Source: Galerina marginata
Taxonomy: Eukaryota; Basidiomycota; Agaricomycetes; Agaricales; Galerinaceae
Direction of reading: 5' to 3'
Length of the DNA: 64,000 nt
NCBI GenBank assembly: GCA_023014335.1
Contig: JAECYW010000007.1
Coordinates: 2,294,001-2,358,000, forward strand
The translations under genes were made by a program, and so were the position numbers. The notes below the pieces were generated by a model that was not told the origin of the DNA, did no database searches, and was given only the letters and a program-made list of their open reading frames with translations. Shown one piece after another: positions 22,885 through 34,966 of the stretch (position 1 is the first letter of the stretch; the number at the start of each line of letters is the position of its first letter).

Positions 22885-25800
22885 CCTAGGAATAATGCTC
22901 CTGTAGCGTATATGGTTTTTCCTTCCGACTCGGAGGCTGTTAGCATGAACTACAGCACAGTTTAGTATCTAGATTTATATAGAATATTCAGAACGTCTTG
23001 ATGTATGAAACCTCTGTGGGTTCGCCGAAAACCCTCATTCAGCATTCTTAAATTGCAACATCTGCATGCGATAAGCGGAAAGAACGCGCCGCAGTGCGCA
23101 TGACGTGAACTTCAGGAAAATTTGAGAAAATCTTTTTTTTCTCGTGAAAAATGCACAGCTAATAAGTAGTCCATTCTATAGCCTGTATGCCTACCACTAT
23201 TTCCCGTGATTTCCTGCAGAAAGTGCAAAAATGATATTGAAAAAACGTCAGGACAGATAGTAGATACTATATACTCCAACATCAGTACTTGATACGCAAA
23301 TGGCCAAGGTAGTGTTGAGGCCTTGCAAGTGGCCGGCAGTTGTACCATCTGCTAATAAAATAGCTGCCGCCATCTTCGGGTAGTTGGCGCTAGACTAAAG
23401 GAGTTGGCCCAGCTATTGTCCTGCAAGAAAATGAGGGCAAGGGGTGTCTAAAGGGACATGGGGGGAACGCGAGCTCGAGATATCGAAGTCACGGTCAGGT
23501 TCAACTTGCCCGAGTGCGGCGTTTGCTAAAATCACGCCGACAAAGCTTGGGACTGCGAAACACCATGATATTGTTATTGAGACAGCTCCGAGTTTGCCCC
23601 GGCGAAGGCATGACGCCGTATAGAGACCTATGTAATTACCGGACGATTACACAGATGAAGATAAGCAGCACTGTAGAGTATACGTATATATGTTCCACTT
23701 AGGCGAGGAGTGGGTCTGTCTGAAGTTGGTCAATAAATGCATACTTAACTTCAGATGACAAGTTGGAGATTGGACGGACTCCACAGGGTTAAGTTAAGCC
23801 TATGGATCACCGCCAGACCTCCTTTCCCAAGTGGAACAAAACTACGAAGGTCATAGAGAACATTACTGGTCGTACCGACTCGCCCGAACTTTGTGTTCCT
23901 TTGAAGAATTCTTATCAGCTCGAACCAACTGTCTGGCTAAGTTTGGTAATATACCTCATGCCATACATGTTACTCGACCACCAAAGATAACAAAGGATGG
24001 TGCGGGCATCCACGGAATACTCAAAGTCTAAAGATAAGCGCGCCGTTACGGGACCACCCCAGGCTCGGTCCAAAGTGCGAGTTATGCGCAGAGAATTCTT
24101 CCAGAAGCTATGAGGATTTGCCTTCCTTGATCATAGTTCATTGCGCCCGGGATTTCCTTCCCACTGCCCTACCCGCTCACCTGGTAAGACCACTCAGCCA
24201 ACCCTACCCGGTGTCGGCCTCGGTCAACCATGACCGCGTAGATGGATATACACGAGGACCACCAGGTTAATAGGAGCTTCACATGGAAGACAGCTTGAGA
24301 ATGAACGCTCCTAAAACGGTTTTTGGTCCCTAGTTGATGCTGGGCTTGACACCTCTGGGCGGTGATTGGGCCTGTGGGCTATCGAAGGTTTTCAAGCTAC
24401 CGTGGCATCGCTGATGAGGTGTTTGATGATACATGGGCGATTGCAGGTCGAGATAAGAACGAAAAATCTAAGGAGGAACCTCGGGGTACACGCATAGCCT
24501 AACCATCGGTCTAAAATTGTTATACTTCCGAGTCGGAAAACAGAGTAAATATAGTTGATTCCTGCCACAACCTGACACGATGAAGAATTTCTAGCGCCAG
24601 CGTGGATCATGCCGGTTAACACTCCCCTGACCGAAGTGCAAAGGACTGCAAGGAGTAAGTACCGATTAATTACCGACGAAGTACGCCAAAAATATACCCA
24701 CCTTTTCTCGACCGGGGATAAGGCAACTTTCAGTGTACGAGTCTAAGGCGCCTGTGTCACTGGTTCGAATTCGGACAGACTGGGCTATACTCAGGCTGAA
24801 ACCATCCCTATTTTTGTTATCAGCTCCCACACGGCAATGTTAAGTCACCTAAGTCATCTATCCAACTCCAGACATTTTTACGACCACCTCGCGTTCCTAT
24901 TCTTTGAGGGTCGAAAGGGAGAAGATGCAAGTGAAGAAGATGACGTTTGTCCAGGCTTCCAGGAACATTGTCGAGACCACGATGCTACAAACCTCATGTG
25001 TGGACAGCAAGGTAACTAATTCAACCGGGTTCTCAACCCCGAAAACCGTCAAAGTAAACCCGAAGACTCTGAAACCTATCTCCCAATTCATTTCCAGCCA
25101 TCACCAGACCCTCTGCCCCAATGTAGTATGTTTTCCCTTTCCAGGTTTCGTGGTTCTGGAAGTCCAAAAAACCATGAAAGCGGGCGGAAACTAAAACTAA
25201 TATGTTAATGAATATAGGCGTATCTTGGGATGCTCTGGGCTTTTCCGTGAACTGATTTGAACAGTGTGTCGTTCAGGGCTAGTATTTTCAGCCCTTGTTC
25301 GACAATCGACTTGCCCTCACGGTTTCTCAACTTGGTTCTTTGGCAGTCATTCAAACATATGATGCCTCCAACATCTCTCAGATTTAGGTTGTCGAGTCCA
25401 AATCAAGAGGTCAAACTTTGCGGGTGATTATTTCAGCCTACAACCCATAGTTTTTATTAAGTCGGCCTTTTACCACCTATAGCCCGCCATATACGGCTGT
25501 TCCGCGAATATCTGTACCCTTACGGCGCTCGGTGTATTCAGTTATAAAGCATTGCAACCCTAAATATTTCAAACTCTCCTGCCAAGGGATGGGAATTCAA
25601 GAAACTTTGCTTAGAACCGCTACCTTTGTTCCCTGAGGTGTAACTTCTAGATGTTTTAACACCCTAATCATAAAAACCTAATCTCAGGCTCTCTCATTAC
25701 AAAAAAGATCAACAGTGCTGTCAGGCTGATAACAATGTGGACATGCTATCGTGCGCCGAGTAAACCAACTCCGCCGGATAATTGTTTACCTCCCGCTCCG

Positions 25801-26091
25801 TTTACCGCGGGCAAGAAGTGACGAGATCAGGGAACTCCTAACGTTTCTAATGTTGGAACTTGGAATACACCGTTACTGCGTCTATATTTTAGACTCAATT
25901 TCGAACTGCTAGGCTTGGCCGCCACAGAATTCGCCATCGTCCCGACCTGCCGAAGGCGATTGTATGTAAATTCAGTGTGCTGTTCTTAAAAGTCGGTGAA
26001 CTTCTCATCGGCGTCGTTTTCGAATCCTTCGAAAGTTACAAGGTTCTTTCCAGGTTATCTCCCAATCTTGTGTTAAGTCTGGTCGGTCAGT
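22885..26091. other. 3.2-kb intergenic region, no supported gene
   Basis: No domain, splice-joined frame or transposon end was recognised. Short frames such as 23831-24031 and 24904-25194 on the plus strand lack homology that I can name and do not extend by splicing. It may be decayed DNA separating the fusion gene from its putative regulator. Confidence 0.5.
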
Positions 26092-27329
26092 ATGGCTTCA
26101 TTCTCATTTCCTACGAGCATCTTCGAAAGCTTTGAGATTCACCTTCCCTGCTCGATCACTGGAGCTGTGTCGCTCTCTCCCAGGCATCATCCTGGTGCCG
26201 TCGTGTTGCAGACAAATATACATGGGGCGTCTACAGGTAAGTTTTATACTATGCCTAGATACTACACATAGAAGCGAACTCTAAGGTATCTTTTTTCAAT
26301 TAGACGAAAGGTCTGTTGACAGTTCTGTCCACATTTCTTCATTTCAGAAGAACGGAAATAAGATCTGGAGAATTCAATTTTCGTCTTTTGAAGAAATCCT
26401 GGAGGCAGATGCAAGGGAATTGCACGAAGCTACGTCTATGTCCATGCAGGATAAAGAATTATCCGGTTAGTAATGGTCATTCAACGAAAACAATGTTCAG
26501 AATATTGTGCTCAAATAACGACGAACAGATTCACAGTACTACCAGCCTGCTTTAAATTCACACACAATTTCTTCGGATGAGGTCGTGATGGGTGAGCACG
26601 ATCCCGTTGTGATCAGTAAATTCTTGACCGATTGAATCCTGGACTCCTTTCCAGACGACTCGTCATGGAATTCCATCCAAGAGATACTCTCGACTTCGCA
26701 AATGACGCAACCCTCCTTCGGGTTCACCGACAATCAAGAACCCAACAGACTGTTTGACAGTATGTGTTAGTAAAGTTTTATCCAGTCATTTTGGAGCCTC
26801 CCTTGTTAACAACGTCGAATTAGCACTAGATATACTGCCCCCGTCCAACGTTATATCCGAACTTCCGAGTTTTTCTGAGTCATCGGATCACTCATTGTCA
26901 GAGCTGCTGCAACATGGAGTGCTGAGAGAGGACTCTCAGCTCTCAACATTCAGCCCTTCTTCTTTGAGTTCACCTGGGACGTTGACCTCTGAGGACGAGG
27001 ATTCTCACCCTCCAGCTCATGACACCCTTTTTCACTGCACAGAGCCTGGTTGTTCGAAGACGTTCAAACGCGCACACAGCCGCAATGCTCATGTCAAACG
27101 CTGCCATACTAACGTCGAGACCTCCCGTAATGGGTCAACCACAAGGACACACCGGTGCGCTGCGCCAAACTGCGGAGAACAGTTCACGAGGAGTCACGAT
27201 CGTATGAGGCATGAATTCTCGCAACACGGAATTTGTACACATTTTTTATGTTCACAGTGCCACCGCGTTTTTGGATCGCCTAGTAAACTTGAACGACATC
27301 ATTTAGACAAGCACCCAACACCCGATTAG
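26092..27329 (+). CDS. C2H2 zinc-finger transcription factor, candidate cluster regulator
   Basis: This is a nuclear DNA-binding protein. The start at 26092 gives MASFSFPTSIFESFE. Exons join in frame over GT-AG introns at about 26236-26303, 26465-26529, 26595-26655 and 26758-26824. The N-terminal two thirds are acidic and Ser-rich (SESSDHSLSELL, SSLSSPGTLTSEDEDS), as expected of an activation region. Three C2H2 fingers lie at the C-terminus: CTEPGCSKTFKRAHSRNAH plus Cys-His, CAAPNCGEQFTRSHDRMRH, and CSQCHRVFGSPSKLERHH. The protein ends at PTPD, just after the last finger. It is the only regulator in the window and sits between the terpene synthase and the P450 group, which suggests local control. 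That role is inferred. Confidence 0.85.
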
Positions 27330-27479
27330 AACATTAATTACATAGACAGATTTTTTTTGATCGTGCAGGTGCCCAAGTAGGCCTTCAATTTCTCATTGAC
27401 AGTTCGTGTTCTGCCAGCAAATTAGGTTAGATAGGTAGATGTCATATTATTCTCCTGGCTAGTATAGTCGTAAAGTAGT

Positions 27480-28290
27480 TCGTCCATACATTTAACCAAC
27501 GAACTGTGAAGGGAAAAGTAAAGGTGGAGAACATAAATTAAGCAGAAAAGGCAGAGGAGGAATAATCGAACACATTCCTTCCCTGCATCGAAAAATAAGA
27601 ATAGATTTGAAAACAAAACAGACGAACCACCCTGAACGGCAATAACGACAACGGCGTCCAATTCGTATTTCCGCCATCGTGCAAAGGATGTGAGACCAGA
27701 AACATGAACACAGTCGCATCAAGGACGCGGACGCCTGATCGGACTCGATCTGTGTCTGGTCGAAGGCATTGTTGGGATGGCGGAGGACGTTTAACTGTAC
27801 GGCGTCAGGTCGCAGGAAAAGCTTGGAAGATGTCGGTGTGGTAACTTTGGAACGAGGTAAACAGCAAATATGACCAAAGGACTCGGAAATAGAGGGACAA
27901 GAAGTCAAGATGCAGAGGCTAAGGAACAAACATGATCGAGAACAGAGGGAAAAAAGGCAGTGTGGTCGAGATCCAATTCCAACTCACGGACTCATTCCGA
28001 CTCAACTTTTGGAGAACTTGGGCGAGCATCATATTCAAACCATAATAATGACGGTTCAGTACCAAATCCGAAGAGGAGACCAGGAAGATGGAAGAGAGTC
28101 TGCTCGTATAAGTATCGGAGGATCGCAAAAGACAGGAAAACTGAACAGAAAGGCAGAAAAGTCGAGAGGTGAAAGAGAAAATCATGCAAAACTAAGGTGG
28201 TTTGCATGGAGACCCGCATGAGACGGCGACGGACGAACAGGCGTTGTGAAAAGGAAGGAGTCGCTCCAAAGTCGCTCAGTCTCAGCTGCT
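27480..28290 (-). repeat. upstream repeat block of family copy B
   Basis: This is homologous to about 59935-60540 and, in part (27721-27850), to 54361-54540. Shared segments include 'gatccaattccaactca' and 'gcagaaaagtcgagaggtgaaag' type stretches. It is purine-rich on the plus strand, so the minus strand looks like intron. It lies head-to-head with copy B. No intact frame exists. Confidence 0.6.
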
Positions 28291-28429
28291 TATATCATTT
28301 GAACTGCCGACTGAGGGTATTGCCAAATAGGGATCAACAGGAGAATTTTGGGAAGCCAGCGCAAACAAGAGGAGCGCATGAAGGTTGGGCGTTGGACGTC
28401 GTTGACTACGAGTATGTAGGCAATCCTCC

Positions 28430-30134
28430 TTCTCCTCCAGGTAAGCACCGTCGTCATCTCAGGCTCCTCGACGTTGACCGTCGTCCGCTCCCACCCCGAC
28501 CCGCAGGGCAGCCTCGAGCTCGAGCTCCTCCTCCTCCGGCAGCACATCGACAGCCGCCACCCCAAGCTCATTGTCGACCGCGCCATCCTCGAAAACTTCG
28601 CCTCTGCCCACTCAAATGTGGGCGTCGCTGACGACGCTTACCGGCAGCATTGTCACGCAGTTCTCGACCCGTTTGTGTTGAGCACGGACAGCTTTTGGCC
28701 TGGGGAGACTGTGCCTTCTGGTGGATCTAAATCGTGCGTGTCTTCCCCTTCCTCATTTGCTCTTCCCTTCTTTCATTTTCTCTTCTCCTTCGATTCTTGT
28801 TCCTAGTCGGCTCGGCCATCTTTTCTCTCCTTTTCTTCAACCCTGCCTTGTCCTCTTTGCTTTGCTGTCCTTCATACACGGACCTGGGATATCCCGTCCA
28901 CACCTCCGTTGCCTGTCCCGTGTATTATGCAACATGATCCTTGAGCTTGATGCATTGATGCCTCACCTTCTCCCTCCTCAGGCTCACATTATGCGGCGTG
29001 TCTGCCTCTCCTGCCTATACGCCCACGTTCTCGCCATCCGCTTAAACACAGTACCTTAGACTGTGATTCTGTCTTTGCCGTCCTTTTCTTTGCTTGATCG
29101 ACGAGCCTCTCTTCTTCCTTGCTTTTTTCTCTCTTTTTGGGTTTTATTGTGTATTGTCCCCGTTGGCGTCAGTGTTGGCGTGGGGTGTGGAGCTCATCTG
29201 TCCTTGTTTCGCAACTCGTCGCCGTGTTAGACGCTTTGAACTTCGCCAGTCTTCTTCATATCATCTTTTATTCCTTTGGCACATCCGCCTTTATTACCTG
29301 GCGTATCTTTGTCTTTGCGTCCTGGTCATGGTGGTCTTTTTGTTCATTCGCATTACTTCTCTTTTCTCGGGACGATGTGTGTGGGTGCTCAGGTAAGTCT
29401 TGGAAAGCAAGGTTTTCCAAGGTAGCGCCTAAATGGAGGCTGAAGTTTGTTGGTGAAGCCATGCATGGCTCGCCTTAACCACTTCTTCTTTTCATATGTA
29501 CTGAGAATTGTCGACGTTCTTTTCTTTTTTTACCCCAGTTATTTTTCCACCTTAATCCATTCCTTCTCATCTCATTCTCGACTTTTCGAGGGTGTTCGCC
29601 TGAGGGCAGACACGTCTTATTAATTTCTGATCGGACTCTTGACTTGCTCTATGCGCCTTTGGTCTGCCTGTGTGAACTTCGCCGCTGTGTTGCCACGATG
29701 TGGCGAGGCGCTCGTCCAAGCCTCACGATAAAGGGCTTTTGACAGTAGAGCCCGTAGTAAGGAAGCGACGGAAACCTCATCTGTGGTCTCACATTCCCGC
29801 GTAGTCTAATTTGTTCCCTTTTGCATTGGTCTTACCTCTTGCACTCCACGCACCTCGTCAAACCTGACTATTCCCCCCTCCCCTCTTCAGGTTCTTCAAA
29901 AACACAGGCGTAGTAGCCGGGACCTTCTCCGTCGTCGGGCTTATCGTGCTCTTCCTCCTCATCGCGCTCATCATGAACAACCTCCGCCGCGGTCACGCGG
30001 GGAAGTTTGACAGGGAGATGGCGGATGCTACACTGGAAACTGCGTCGGTGCTGAAGCCGATGTTTTTGGATGATGTGCATCCAGTGTCAGGGTGGAATAG
30101 GCAACAGTGGTTTGGCTTTACTGTAGTCATGTGA
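28430..30134 (+). pseudogene. membrane-protein family copy B (frameshifted, C-terminus truncated)
   Basis: A Pro-rich start (NPPSPPG), a short intron and the Ser-rich exon align with 42769-43206. A one-base loss in the codon after QFSTR (CGGTTT in the intact gene, CGTTT here) causes a stop right after QFSTRLC. The donor at 28734 (gtgcgtg) and acceptor at 29890 (ttcag) are intact and bound a 1157-bp intron. The next exon keeps the family core FFKNTGVVAGTFSVVGL, the membrane helix, KFDREMADATLETAS and FLDDVHP. It then diverges and stops at 30134, without the roughly 400-residue cytoplasmic tail. Confidence 0.75.
29632..29752 (+). repeat. inverted-repeat intron module in copy B
   Basis: The module reads CGGACTCTTGACTTGCTC to GTAGAGCCCGTAG, with CGCTCGTCCAAGCCT before the closing arm. 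It aligns closely with the last module of the intact gene's intron (45121-45247). Confidence 0.55.
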
Positions 30135-30457
30135 TACTAGATGAAATGAAGAACGAATCGTAACTTCATCGAACACGCAAAATATTTCAATAAGAGTAAT
30201 TGTCTGAGCGCTACAGCACAATGACGGAAAGACACCTCCGGATCCGTTAAATCCAATTTAAACACGATTAACATATGGCATATATAATGTGCAAAATAAA
30301 TTGGAGCACATTTTATACACAAGTGAATGCAACATCTTCACCCCATGACCTGTTGGGTAAATAAATTGTATATTTCTAGATTTATGTGTGTCCCGTAGCC
30401 GTCGGTGTCGGGAGTTATGAGAAGACGTAGAATATTAACGCTGATGGTTAGTTAAAA

Positions 30458-32731
30458 CTATGTTAATTTCTCATTCGCAATCTGTAGGACTTTCGTGACA
30501 TCGGGCGACCGAGGTAGGATGTGGCACTTAAAAGGCACTGGACGTCTAGAAAGTGAAAAAGTCTGTTGTGTTCAATTTTCGCAAAGATTTTAATAGTACT
30601 TACACAACTAGACCTTCGTCTATGCAATCCGTCCTTGAAGGTAAAATGGGTCTTCCATCAGCGCCTCGCTCAAGTACAATGTTACCAGCCCAGAGTATCG
30701 ATGCCATGTCGATGAACAAAGCGTTATTCGCAACATGCATTCCCAAGCATATGCGGCGGCCAAAACCTTGACTAAGGTCATTAAATTTTAAATAAAGAAT
30801 AGCCACAACATACCGTATGTTACGTGTCCTTGTCCGTGAGTATTCTGAGGGATAACATCATTTCTCTCGTCATCAAGGAATCGCTCTGGTCGGAATTCAT
30901 CGTAGTCAGGATAGACATTGGGATCCCTGAACATTGAAGGTATAAAACTTTGATAATTGCCCGTATCTTTCGGGCCTCACCTGTTCATCGCCCTGGAATG
31001 CCAACTTTAGAAAAAAATGAAATACTGAGTAAAGAAATAGTATACAGACCATACGTTGGCAATAACAACAGTACCCTTAGGGATAAAGTAACCTTTGTAC
31101 CAATTGTCCTAAGGGAAACTATTGAGGGAGATTGACAGGAAACAGGAAAGAAGTTAAGAAATTACCTCCGTTGTGCATCTCGGAAGCCCTGTGAAGATCA
31201 AACGGTGAGACCTTTTGTTTCGATTAAACGACCAGCAGCTCACCTAGTGGCCCAACAGGTCGCCATCTCAGGACCTCCTTCACCATAGCCCGTATATAAG
31301 GAAGGGCAGGAGCGTCGGCAAACGTTGGGAGACGGGAACTTCCAATGACGGTATCGATCTCGTGTTGTGCTTTACGCGCCACATCGGGGTACAAGGCCAT
31401 AGCAAGCATGAACACTGAGAGGGCGGCGGCGGTCTACATGATGAAATGCGTCGAAATTTTGCGATTAGCAGATTCCACTATACGTACCGTCTCTGCTCCA
31501 GCCCCACTGGAAACCGTAAGTGTCTTATAGAGGGCGTGGAACAAATAAGCTTACAACATGGTTCCAGCAAGCCAAGCGGCCTCCTGGTTTGTCAGTTTAT
31601 GTTCTTCCTGACGTTCAATAAGCGAAGATGTGAAGGAAGGCTTATGATCGCCTGCGCGCTGACAATCCATAAGAGTTGAGGCGTTTTAAATTCGAATTCC
31701 TCAACTCACCAAGGTCTTAGCAACATCATCGTAAAATCCTTGGAACATCTCGCTATCCTTCTTGTACCAGTCCAGTCCCCATTTTTTCCAAGGTGCCATC
31801 CAGGTTGGTAGGCGCTTCATAACCGGGAGGATTTCAACCAGATAGGCGCCGGGAAGAGCAGCGCGAACGAGACGGTGCATCAGATCGTTGATCCGCGTTA
31901 CAAGAGGGTCGTCCTTGGACTCGATCGGCGGCCATCCGTACACTGCAGAAAGGACGGTCGATGCAGCAGTACTTGGGTAAAAAAAGATAAATAAGATAAA
32001 TTATAAGCGGAGCGAGGGAATGGCCCTACCGCTTCATGTGGTCATCCCAGTGATCTGGGTCCTTCATGAGGTCCACCACCATCGCGGCGGCTTCAACCTC
32101 TTGGAGAGGCTGGTACTTCTCAGCAGCTCGGATATTCATACCTTCATGTCCGGCTTTGCGAAGCTTTCTCCACCTTAAAGACTAATATAACTACCTAGTT
32201 CCAAGACAGAGGTGACAACGCACAGTTCACCGTAAACAGAGAAGGCGATGAATATACCCCCAGTGAGAATTTCACCAGCCATGATGAACCGCGGACGAGA
32301 GCTAAAAGTAGTAGAGCGCCGATCTGAAAGTATAACTTAAGATGTCAGCTTTTCTCAATGTGAACGGGAGAACTGACCCAGTAAATCAGTTGCGACCTCA
32401 TGGGTATTAAGAACAATGACGGGGTTCCCGGCAAAGTTTAGTGAGAAGATTGGACCTGAAAGTGCTCAGCGATGAGTCTCACTGAGAGTGAAAGGGTGTT
32501 ACCGAACTCCTTCTGCCACTCTGTGTACTTCAACCATTGGAACTTGGGGATCTGAAAGATATTTCCCAGAAAAGGAAGACCCCGTGGACCAGGCGGCAGT
32601 GAACCGTTCGCGTTTTTCGAGAACAAAACCTTTGTACAGAGCCACACAGCGAGAAAAACCAGGAGGGACTGATAGACAGACAAGGAAAGAAGTGACCGGA
32701 GAGCAGGAAATACGGAGGATAGAGGATACAT
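30458..32731 (-). CDS. cytochrome P450 (P450-2)
   Basis: This is an ER-anchored heme monooxygenase. Start ATG at 32731 (MYPLSSVFPAL) opens a membrane anchor, then PPGPRGLPFLGNIFQIP. An in-frame ATG further upstream (about 32776) is possible. Exons give FSSRPRFIMAGEILTGG, the C-helix WRKLRKAGHEG, an I-helix with canonical GAGAETT, KEVLRWRP (ExxR), FRPERFLDD and the heme loop YGFGRRICLG over an intron (about 30772-30812). The final exon is RPVPFKCHILPRS ... NEKLT. The whole chain is intact. It is clearly paralogous to P450-3: both share PRFIMA-EILTGG, AAE-Y-PLQE and WRPMGPLG-type segments. A transposon-like insertion begins 126 bp upstream of the start. Confidence 0.88.
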
Positions 32732-32856
32732 GGCGAATGCGATGGTGATCCTGCGTGTCGTTAATATTTTGAGCATTCTGGATCTGATTTGTAGTATGTA
32801 GGAAAGGGTGAGGTGGGAATTCGGAGTTGACCGCTGATGCGGAAGCACTATGCGGC

Positions 32857-33945
32857 CAGTAATATGCGCCGAGGTGGCACTTCCATCGGACATCAGCGGA
32901 AATCATCGATTTCTGACGGTGACCAACCGCATACCCAATGAAAGCCATTGGTGAGCAATGGAGACCATGTAGCTAAATTTACACGACCATTAGACATCAG
33001 TGTTGCCCATCCGATCACAATGGAAGTGGGTATTAGCCACTGTAGTACATTGTAGATTAATTATCACATCCATTGAAATTCGTTGGTGATCACTGGTGCT
33101 CTAAATCTCGCGTCTGTTGAATTCCGTTGGTGATTGCTCGGAGAACCAGCGTATTTCAGCGGAACCCCGCTGAATATCCATTGGCATACAATGGATTTCA
33201 GTCATTTTTCTTCTGGAATACGATATCTAACAGTGTAATTTACGCCCCATCCAATTGGATTTTGAGCCGGTTTGCTCAGAGTTCTGTTAATTATCGGTGC
33301 TTTTTGATGTAAATAATCTAGGATATAAACTGCATGTCAGAGCGAGATGTACCTAAAACGCGCTCGTGCGATACAAAACATTACAAATAAGCGCCGTAAA
33401 GAGCGGCTCTGAGGTACGATTCGGGGTTCGTAGCGTCCAACAAAATAATTAACAAGGGTGCGAGAATCGAGATACGAAGTCTGGAGTAAAATTGAAGCCG
33501 TAGACCACGCAGACGGTGGTAAACAAAGGTCGAGAGCGAGGCTTACGTAGAGTGCTATTCACTAAATCTAAATAACGGTACAGAAGGGCGTAAATAGCAT
33601 AGAGAACATCAGCAATTGAATAAAAAAGTAAAATGAGAAGAGAGGAGTTCAGAGAATATAAGATTAAACAAGGGAATGAAGCTTCCTGCCTGCGAATAGC
33701 GCGTCGAACGCCAGGATATTGCGCCGAAGATATTGCTTCCAATGGCGTTCGATGGTGTACAATGGATGGGCGCTTGATATTCTTTCAGTCTCCGCCACAC
33801 ATCGCCGGAATACATTATCTAATCATGTTATGTGATATCCACCAATCTCTGTCACCCGCCACCAATGTCCAACGATACTCACCAGTGTCCATTGGTGACC
33901 ACTGATGTCCACCAATGTCTTTGATGGCACGGGGCATATGACTCT
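32857..33945. mobile_element. hAT-like non-autonomous element with 8-bp target duplication
   Basis: An exact 8-bp repeat ATGCGGCC (32849-32856 and 33946-33953) flanks 1089 bp. The ends are imperfect inverted repeats: left AG..ATATGCGCCGAGGTGGCA, right complement AG..CATATGCCCCGTGCCA. GGACATCAGCGG-like and CATTGGTGATCACTGGTG-like motifs are scattered just inside both ends. No transposase frame is present. An 8-bp duplication fits the hAT superfamily. It sits in the promoter region of P450-2. Confidence 0.65.
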
Positions 33946-34424
33946 ATGCGGCCGCTCCACTTGTGGCCGACGTGCGAACTACTCGGACTTCCGTCCTAAA
34001 ATAGATCCAATTAGGTCCATGTACTGCACATCTAGTTCGTGATTTTACCTTTCATCTTCTTAAAATACAAAGCCCTTCCTAAGCAAAGATCGCTTCTTAA
34101 TTAGCCGGATTCAATTTCGTCTCGAACGTCTTAGGCCCGTTGGCCTCGGGGAGCACGTTGTTTCTCTGCTTTTCTCGATTAGGGTTCTTGACAAGGGGAA
34201 AGGCAGAGGCAGGTAGCAGACAACAGTTCCAATATAGTACCTCACTGCAAGTGGCGAGGTCCTATGGGAAGAATCGTTCTACATCATTATTCCAACAGAA
34301 AAAGGTAGGAAATTGAAACCATCAATGCCTAATTAGCCATGCGGCCGCAGCAATGCGAAGCTAGTATATATCTTGCTACCCCCTTATGCTAGATATCTAA
34401 CCATCCAGCATTTCTAAGATCAAG

Positions 34425-34966
34425 ATGACTATCCACATTACTTGCCTCATAAAACGCCGACCAGATCTAACGCACGAACAATTCAGCGACCACTGGTAAG
34501 CTCGATTTTCACCGGCAAACTTGCAGTAAAGAAGACATTTTCCTTAGGAGTAAAAAGCACGGGGAGATCTTTACTTCCTTGAAAGCCGTTAAGACAAATA
34601 TTGTTCGTTATAATCAGGTGAGCCCATATTTTTATGGCCCTGATGTTCTGCTAATTTTAATTTTTCCTTGCAACGCCGAATAAGTTCCACGTACTTGAAC
34701 CTCAATCCAAAGCGTTGGCTGAAGCTGGGCTGCCTATCGCCGAGTTCGATGGTGCTGCAGAATTTTGGGTAGATACACTTGAAGATTTGTTGGCACTCTT
34801 CGGTGATGAAGAATACCTGAAGGTTTGTTTTACTTATTGAGATTCGACGGTCGATATCTGATCTCGTGTAGAACGCTGTCCCGGATGAGGTGAATTTTCT
34901 TGACAGGTCGTCGGTACAATTATTGGTAGGTGAGGATCAAACAAAGTGGGAGAGAGCAAAAAAGTA
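34425..34966 (+). CDS. EthD-domain small protein (dimeric alpha/beta barrel)
   Basis: This four-exon gene encodes about 124 residues. It begins MTIHITCLIKRRPDLTHEQF, and SDHW is joined over an intron to SKKHGEIF, the typical EthD/stress-responsive barrel opening. Next come NIVRYNQ|FHVLEP, EFDGAAEFWVDTLEDLLALF, DEEYLK|NAVPDEVNFLD, and a short tail VQLLVGEDQTKWERAKK with stop at 34966. Introns are 34497-34548, 34619-34682 and 34824-34871 (approximate), all GT-AG. Family members are small ferredoxin-like barrels. Some act in ether degradation or as fungal polyketide decarboxylase-, cyclase- or dehydratase-like enzymes. It lies between divergent P450-2 and P450-3, so a non-redox tailoring or chaperoning role in the pathway is conceivable but unproven. 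Confidence 0.75.

Noticed and set aside
23802..25194. Possible small genes between the fusion cyclase and the regulator
   Set aside because: Frames are short, have no family signature and cannot be joined by convincing introns.
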